Of a DNA stretch of 64,000 bases, positions 59,778-64,000 are shown one piece after another (within the stretch, counting starts at the first letter, position 1; every line of letters starts with the position of its first letter). The stretch lies in assembly GCA_014905825.1 (NCBI GenBank), contig JACGCN010000057.1:1-64000 (forward strand), written 5' to 3'. Below the pieces are notes generated by a model. It saw only the letters and a list, made by a program, of their open reading frames with translations. It was not told the DNA's origin and ran no database searches. This DNA comes from Lyophyllum atratum. Lineage: Eukaryota; Basidiomycota; Agaricomycetes; Agaricales; Lyophyllaceae. The translations under genes were made by a program, and so were the position numbers.

Positions 59778-60935
59778 ATGCCCAAGCCACGCGACAGTGC
59801 TTGGGGCAAGACCCTGTGGAAGAAGCAGCCATTTCCCGATAATTATGTACCCCGTAACTTGTTCCTTTCATCCCTGAGGAGAAATAGTGCGTTTCCAAAC
59901 ATCCGAGCCTGACACAAACCTGCTACTGACGTGATGAACCAGCCAACTTTAAGCCTTATACCTACTGGCCAGTGGTCCTACTCTCATGTGCAATTACCCA
60001 GCATATATCGACAATATTTATATTTCTGGCGACATTCGTTCGTCTTCGGGAACGACTACTCGATCCTCGCACGTTGGTTCTGATATCTGTAGGGTGTTTT
60101 GTTGCTGGTTATACCACCTGGACGTGGGGAGACTTCACCAGGGCTGATGGGGTGGATAGATATGCCAACCGTTCGTATCCCTGGTTAAATTTGCCGTGAC
60201 ATCATACATACTACCATGGACAGACCTCAAGACCGTGAAATCCTCGATTCTAATATTTCTCGCCCTCATGTCACTCTCTCCAGTGTTGAGGACTTTGACG
60301 GCCGCGACGTCTTCCGACTCTATCTGGGCACTCTCGGCTGTCCTGTTCATCTTGAACGCCCTTTTGGCTGATTACAGCGCTCAGAACCTCGATGGACAGG
60401 TTCATGAACGGTAGTTCTCTCCATTTTCACTCCAACCTAATATGCCCACTGACCATCTATGTCAGGTTAACCTCCGTCCTATCTATGAATGCTGCAATAT
60501 CGGCCTCGGTTGTTTTGGCGTCTCGTCTCACAACAGATGTTGCTGTTTTCGCCCTTGTATTATTTTCTGTGCAAGCGTTTGCGCTTTTCCCGATGCTACG
60601 ACATCGTTTGCAGGTACGGCTTGCTCAGATTCTTCATATATATCTACCGGCTCTTCTACTTTCAATCAGACATCGGCCACACTAATCCAGTGTTCCTTGA
60701 CGCTGGGATTAGCTCTCACGGCTCTATCACTGACCGCGCCGCTGTCGTGGACCATCACATGCATCTTCTTCATCACTCTCATATTTGTTACCTTTCTGGC
60801 GCCCGCATTTCTTGTGTGGGCCCAGAAATTCAAGAAGTACGTCCTTTGGACGTGTAACCATCTGCTATTCTAAAGTGCACCCCTTACAGTGAGATTCGCG
60901 GCCCTTGGGATGTAGCAGTTCCGAAGGTCAATTAG
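59778..60935 (+). CDS. GPI2: GPI-GlcNAc transferase subunit Gpi2 (PIG-C)
   Basis: ER membrane subunit of the complex that transfers GlcNAc to phosphatidylinositol, the first GPI-anchor step. Start MPKPRDSAWGKTLWKKQPFP at 59778, then DNYVPRNLFLSSLRRN, an intron (donor in AAT A|GTGCG at 59887), and TNFKPYTYWPVVLLSCAITQ. Multiple hydrophobic helices follow: ISTIFIFLATFVRLRERLLD, RTLVLISVGCFVAGYTTWTW, TVKSSILIFLALMSLSPVLR, LTAATSSDSIWALSAVLFIL, ISASVVLASRLTTDVAVFAL and VQAFALFPMLRHRLQ. The C-terminus AFLVWAQKFKNEIRGPWDVA, VPKVN crosses a final intron and stops at TAG 60933-60935. Order and the SSDSIW and RGPWD motifs are characteristic. Middle intron borders (60150-60210, 60410-60470, 60610-60690) are approximate. 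Confidence 0.93.
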
Positions 60936-61087
60936 CGGACCGCGTGAATAGCATGGTCACACCGCCGAGACCAATGATAGGCATACGATCCTTGAGCGAG
61001 TGAACGAATACAAGGAGCACACTGTAGAACACTAAAATGGTATATCTCCGGTGGTACTTGTCCGTTCCATCCCTCCCACAGTTTCTC

Positions 61088-61650
61088 TCAGTTCTTCAAT
61101 CGGTCTGCCGGAATGAACGGTCGAATATACTTGTCGATGTAGTCCTGGGGTACTCCTTCCAGTACCGCGTCATCGACAGCCCTGTTGACTCTAAAGATAT
61201 ACTCCTTTGCTGGAGGACCTTCGATCAAGCGCTCCACGTCGACATAAACGAGTGCTTCCATAATTTCTCTGCCCTCAGCGACCTCCCCATTCCTTTTCCC
61301 GAAGAATTTTACGGGGAGGGTGCGTTTAATGTAGTCATGTGGGACACCCTCGAATCCATCGAGTTTTGCTTCATCTTTGGCAGTGAGTGTGTAGACCATG
61401 CCGTACACAATATCCTCTCCGGATTCTTTGACATTAGCATACCCTGCTGTGTTGATGAACCATTTCCTGGTACCGGTGGCTTGTCAGTAGTGCACGCCGC
61501 TATTTTTGACAATCTCTTTGGAGGAACTGACCACTTCGGGAGGAGTGCGGTGCCAATGTATGTACTTCCAGGGCATCTGCGCCTCATTTGATTAAGCCAA
61601 AGGTTGCTGCCATAGGCAAAATATAGCGTAGGGACTGTGAGATCGGCCAT
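61088..61650 (-). CDS. Gamma-glutamylcyclotransferase-like protein
   Basis: Likely releases 5-oxoproline from gamma-glutamyl amines or peptides (glutathione turnover). Two exons on the minus strand: MADLTVPTLYFAYGSNLWLN then QMRRRCPGSTYIGTALLPK (61650-about 61540), and from about 61475 WFINTAGYANVKESGEDIVY, GMVYTLTAKDEAKLDGFEGV, KRTLPVKFFGKR, EALVYVDVERLIEGPPAKEY and DYIDKYIRPFIPADRLKN to 61088. The YGSN loop and the catalytic Glu in DGFEGV match the family. The intron between LPK and the second exon is placed by the W codon split (TG|G). Its promoter is interrupted by the 596-bp element, which begins 93 bp upstream of the ATG. Confidence 0.9.
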
Positions 61651-61743
61651 CTCAAGCGTAGATGCACTTTGTAGATAACCTAGAAGGCGTGGGTTATCGT
61701 GCAAATCGTGCCATCTGATTCTTTGGTGGTTAGGACGAGTCGA

Positions 61744-62339
61744 CTAGGGTTCTGTGTAAAACTCCGAGGGGTGTAACTAAGTCGGTGAATTACCAGCTGC
61801 GAATTTAGCCAATGTAAATAAGGTAAATTACGATGTAAAATACAATTTTTTCTAAATATCACGTGGTAATTCAATTTTCCAGGAAAAACCACATCGAGGG
61901 CCGTTGATTCGGTTGAATCGAATCGCAGGGAGAAGCCAAGAGGCAGGCAAGCAAGGAGACGCCCAATAAACATTTCCGGGAGGAAATAATGCAGATCAAG
62001 AAAATCTGGTACAGAATGATGCATATGATGGGTCACACCCAGCATGATTGGAGAGCAAACTCGCCTCCATCTCCCTCATCTGCACACACAACCAACAGAT
62101 TTTGTCGATTTGGCCTCAACTACGGGCTCGGCCGCGAGAAAACTGTACAGCAGTGCAAAGATGTGGCGAAGAAGCTGTCTGAGATCGATGGAGTTGACAG
62201 ACTCAACACTGGTCGAAAATCTAAGCAGGGGTTTTTTACATGACTGGATTCTGGATTTGTATAAAACATGTAAATTACTGTAAATTACCTATGTAAATCA
62301 CACGTGGTATAAAACTCGTCGTTTTACACAGAACCCTAG
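61744..62339. mobile_element. 596-bp non-autonomous DNA transposon (MITE-like)
   Basis: Perfect terminal inverted repeats CTAGGGTTCTGTGTAAAAC at both ends (61744-61762 and 62321-62339), flanked by a 6-bp target duplication AGTCGA (61738-61743 and 62340-62345). The interior is A/T-rich with repeated GTAAATTA-like motifs and no coding potential. It lies between divergent genes (GGCT-like, minus; SNU13, plus), 93 bp and 169 bp from their start codons. Superfamily not determined. Confidence 0.88.
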
Positions 62340-62508
62340 AGTCGACGAAGAGAAGCCTCGCGGAACCGGAAACCGGATCGCATGGCGTTACGTAAGCGCA
62401 ACGCCTCAAACTTTTTTAGATCGCTCCCTTGACCTCGAACACTTCGACCAAGGATCAACCCGACGTGAGGTCACCAACTTCTACCTATCCAAAGCAACAT
62501 ACACAAAA

Positions 62509-63047
62509 ATGGCCGATGTTAAAGCGAAAGCCTGGCCCCTGGCCGATGCCGACCTCACGAACTCCGTATGTAAACTTCTTGCGCGCCCACTTTTTTTTTC
62601 TGAAACAGGCGTGGTTTACAGATTCTGGAGCTCGTGCAGCAGGCCGGTCAATATAAGCAGTTGAAGAAGGGTGCGAATGAAGGTACGAAGCCCCTGATCC
62701 TCACATTGAATATGCCTAAGTTCTCGTTCACAGCGACCAAAACACTTAACCGTGGTATCGCCGAATTCATCGTCTTGACCGCCGACACTGAACCGATCGA
62801 GATTCTACTCCATCTCCCCTTGTTGTGCGAGGAAAAGGTATGTGGTGTGCGCTTGTTATACCCCTCCTTCCCTGACAATTGGTTTCAGAACGTACCCTAC
62901 ATCTTCGTCCCCTCGAAGGCAGCCCTTGGACGTGCCTGCAATGTATCGAGGCCCGTCATCTCTGCTAGCGTTACCACCGGCGAATCGAAGGAGCTGTCCA
63001 GCCAGATTACGACGGTTAAAAATGCTATTGAGAAGCTGATGTTCTGA
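62509..63047 (+). CDS. SNU13: U4/U6.U5 snRNP and box C/D snoRNP protein Snu13 (15.5K)
   Basis: Nuclear and nucleolar L7Ae-family protein binding kink-turn RNAs in U4 snRNA and box C/D snoRNAs. Four exons: [19 protein letters not shown] (62509-62565), [20 protein letters not shown] (from 62622), [20 protein letters not shown] with [15 protein letters not shown], and [20 protein letters not shown] with [18 protein letters not shown] and [12 protein letters not shown], ending at 63047. Length (about 126) and the [15 protein letters not shown]-binding segment match the family closely. The 596-bp element ends 169 bp upstream of the ATG. Confidence 0.95.
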
Positions 63048-63402
63048 ACGTTACGGCGTTTTTGTAGTGTACTACTGCCCCCTACGGGGCTAAAATGAAT
63101 AACCTCAATGTTACTCAATAATCATAGCCTTTTCACTCGGTCGCGTTCGCAAAAAAATTATGAGTACGTTGTATTCTGAGGCTCGACTTTTGGATCTCTG
63201 GGCATGGCAGCCCGCAAGACCTATTTTTGACGAGATTACTCCACGTGATGGGCTTGGAGTCGTTTCACAGATCCTAAGTACCACTTGGCGGCCACAGCCT
63301 CTGAGCCTGGGCCATTCCCGAACTATTCGTCTTTCTCTTCCTTCATCTTTCCCGGCATACCCTACAAAATACCCTAGACCAACTTTTGTCAACGCATCTG
63401 CA
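63048..63402. other. Intergenic, heme-peroxidase promoter region
   Basis: 355 bp between SNU13 and the peroxidase. The open frame 63160-63402 is in frame with the peroxidase ATG but upstream of its signal peptide and has no motif. Confidence 0.5.
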
Positions 63403-64000
63403 ATGCACCACTCTCGTTTACGGTCCGCTCTGCTCCTCAGTCTTGCTGCTGCATGTCTAGCAGACGACTACCGCTGGCCATCACCACAGTATGATCACCT
63501 GGAAGCCATGTTGTACGAAGGTCGTAGAGGAGATGGTTCCAGCTTGTCCTCGCTTGTCCACCCTTGCAGATTTCGGCCAGGCACCAACGCCTCAGTTCCA
63601 GCAGAATGGCTTCGCTTCGTATGTCTAACGTCCTCCTCATACTTGTTGCAGGCATTAAACAGTAATCTTAGTCTTTCCATGACATGGCTTCGTATGATGC
63701 GACAAATGGTACAGGAGGTCTGGATGGCTCCATTGCTTACGAGCTCGGAAGGCCTGAGGTGAATCCCCCCATCACGATATATCGAAATCATCCTAACTAT
63801 TCCACGAAAGAACTTTGGCGCCGGCTTTACCAACACCCTATCCGATTTCGAAGTGTACCCCAACAAATATGTCTCTAGTTCGACTGTCCTTCAGATACGC
63901 CCGAAGTGTTCTGACCTCACGCGTCTTAGGAGCGGACATAATAGCCATTGCAGCCATATTCGGGGTCTCCACATGCGGGGGACCTATCATTCCTTTCCGT
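63403..64000 (+). CDS. Secreted heme peroxidase (class II-like, often WSC-associated), 3' end outside window
   Basis: Extracellular peroxidase of the basidiomycete plant-type superfamily. Signal peptide MHHSRLRSALLLSLAAACLA at 63403; mature start near DDYRWPSPQYDHLEAMLYEG. Exons join in phase: ...NASVPAEWLRF | SFHDMASYDATNGTGGLDGS | NFGAGFTNTLSDFEVYPNKY | RADIIAIAAIFGVSTCGGPI, then the edge at 64000. The distal heme Arg and His (RFSFHD), the Ca-binding-like GLDGS and the SRAD segment are conserved. Cut before the proximal His and any WSC domain, so those cannot be checked here. Confidence 0.88.

Noticed and set aside
61680..62045. 121-aa minus frame over the GGCT promoter and element
   Set aside because: Runs across the transposon end; no family resemblance.

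Overview
The window is nuclear DNA from a filamentous basidiomycete, most likely an Agaricomycete. Genes are dense and intron-rich, with canonical introns of about 50-65 bp. Several families are typical of mushroom-forming fungi: two DUF6593 proteins, an expanded-type TKL-like kinase with an HGDL catalytic loop, a secreted heme peroxidase and a cytochrome P450 relic. I found no rRNA, recognisable tRNA, CRISPR array, virus or autonomous transposon. Coordinates and reading-frame joins were worked out by hand from splice sites, so exon borders quoted as exact are phase-checked; the others are approximate.

Layout. 1-6.2 kb is an accessory stretch: a kinase cut by the left edge, a DUF6593 gene, a P450 pseudogene (minus) and a second DUF6593 gene (minus). 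6.7-10.5 kb holds a large acidic SAP-like/kinase protein whose kinase domain lacks the usual beta-3 lysine. 10.9-17 kb holds a minus-strand protein with Bud27/URI-like features and the divergent clamp-loader gene CTF18. 17.2-19.8 kb is an allantoate-permease-type MFS transporter. 20-25.4 kb holds a small unknown ORF, CLP1 (mRNA 3' processing), a 302-bp inverted-repeat element and the mitoribosomal protein mS38. 26-28.6 kb holds a conserved PB1-like/retropepsin-like protein and UBC9 (SUMO E2). 29.3-31.3 kb is a DHA1-type MFS transporter. 31.9-36.2 kb is a SAC phosphoinositide phosphatase. 36.5-40.2 kb is a Zn2Cys6 transcription factor with about 3.9 kb of gene-poor DNA upstream. 44.1-47.9 kb holds a DHHC palmitoyltransferase and the divergent phosphopantetheine adenylyltransferase. 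50-52.8 kb is a LIM-domain (paxillin-like) protein, 53.6-56 kb an amino-acid permease and 57.1-57.9 kb a histidine phosphatase. 58.4-60.9 kb holds PRE2 and GPI2 on a 154-bp divergent promoter. 61.1-63 kb holds a gamma-glutamylcyclotransferase and SNU13, also divergent, with a 596-bp transposon-like element in their shared promoter. The right edge cuts a secreted heme peroxidase.

There is no biosynthetic cluster or defence system. Most genes are unrelated housekeeping genes. The observations most worth following are the WNK-like lysine placement in the SAP-like kinase, repeat exons in the CTF18 N-terminus, the two inverted-repeat elements near housekeeping promoters, micro-exons and a GC-AG intron, and three CRE-like half-sites in the PRE2/GPI2 promoter.
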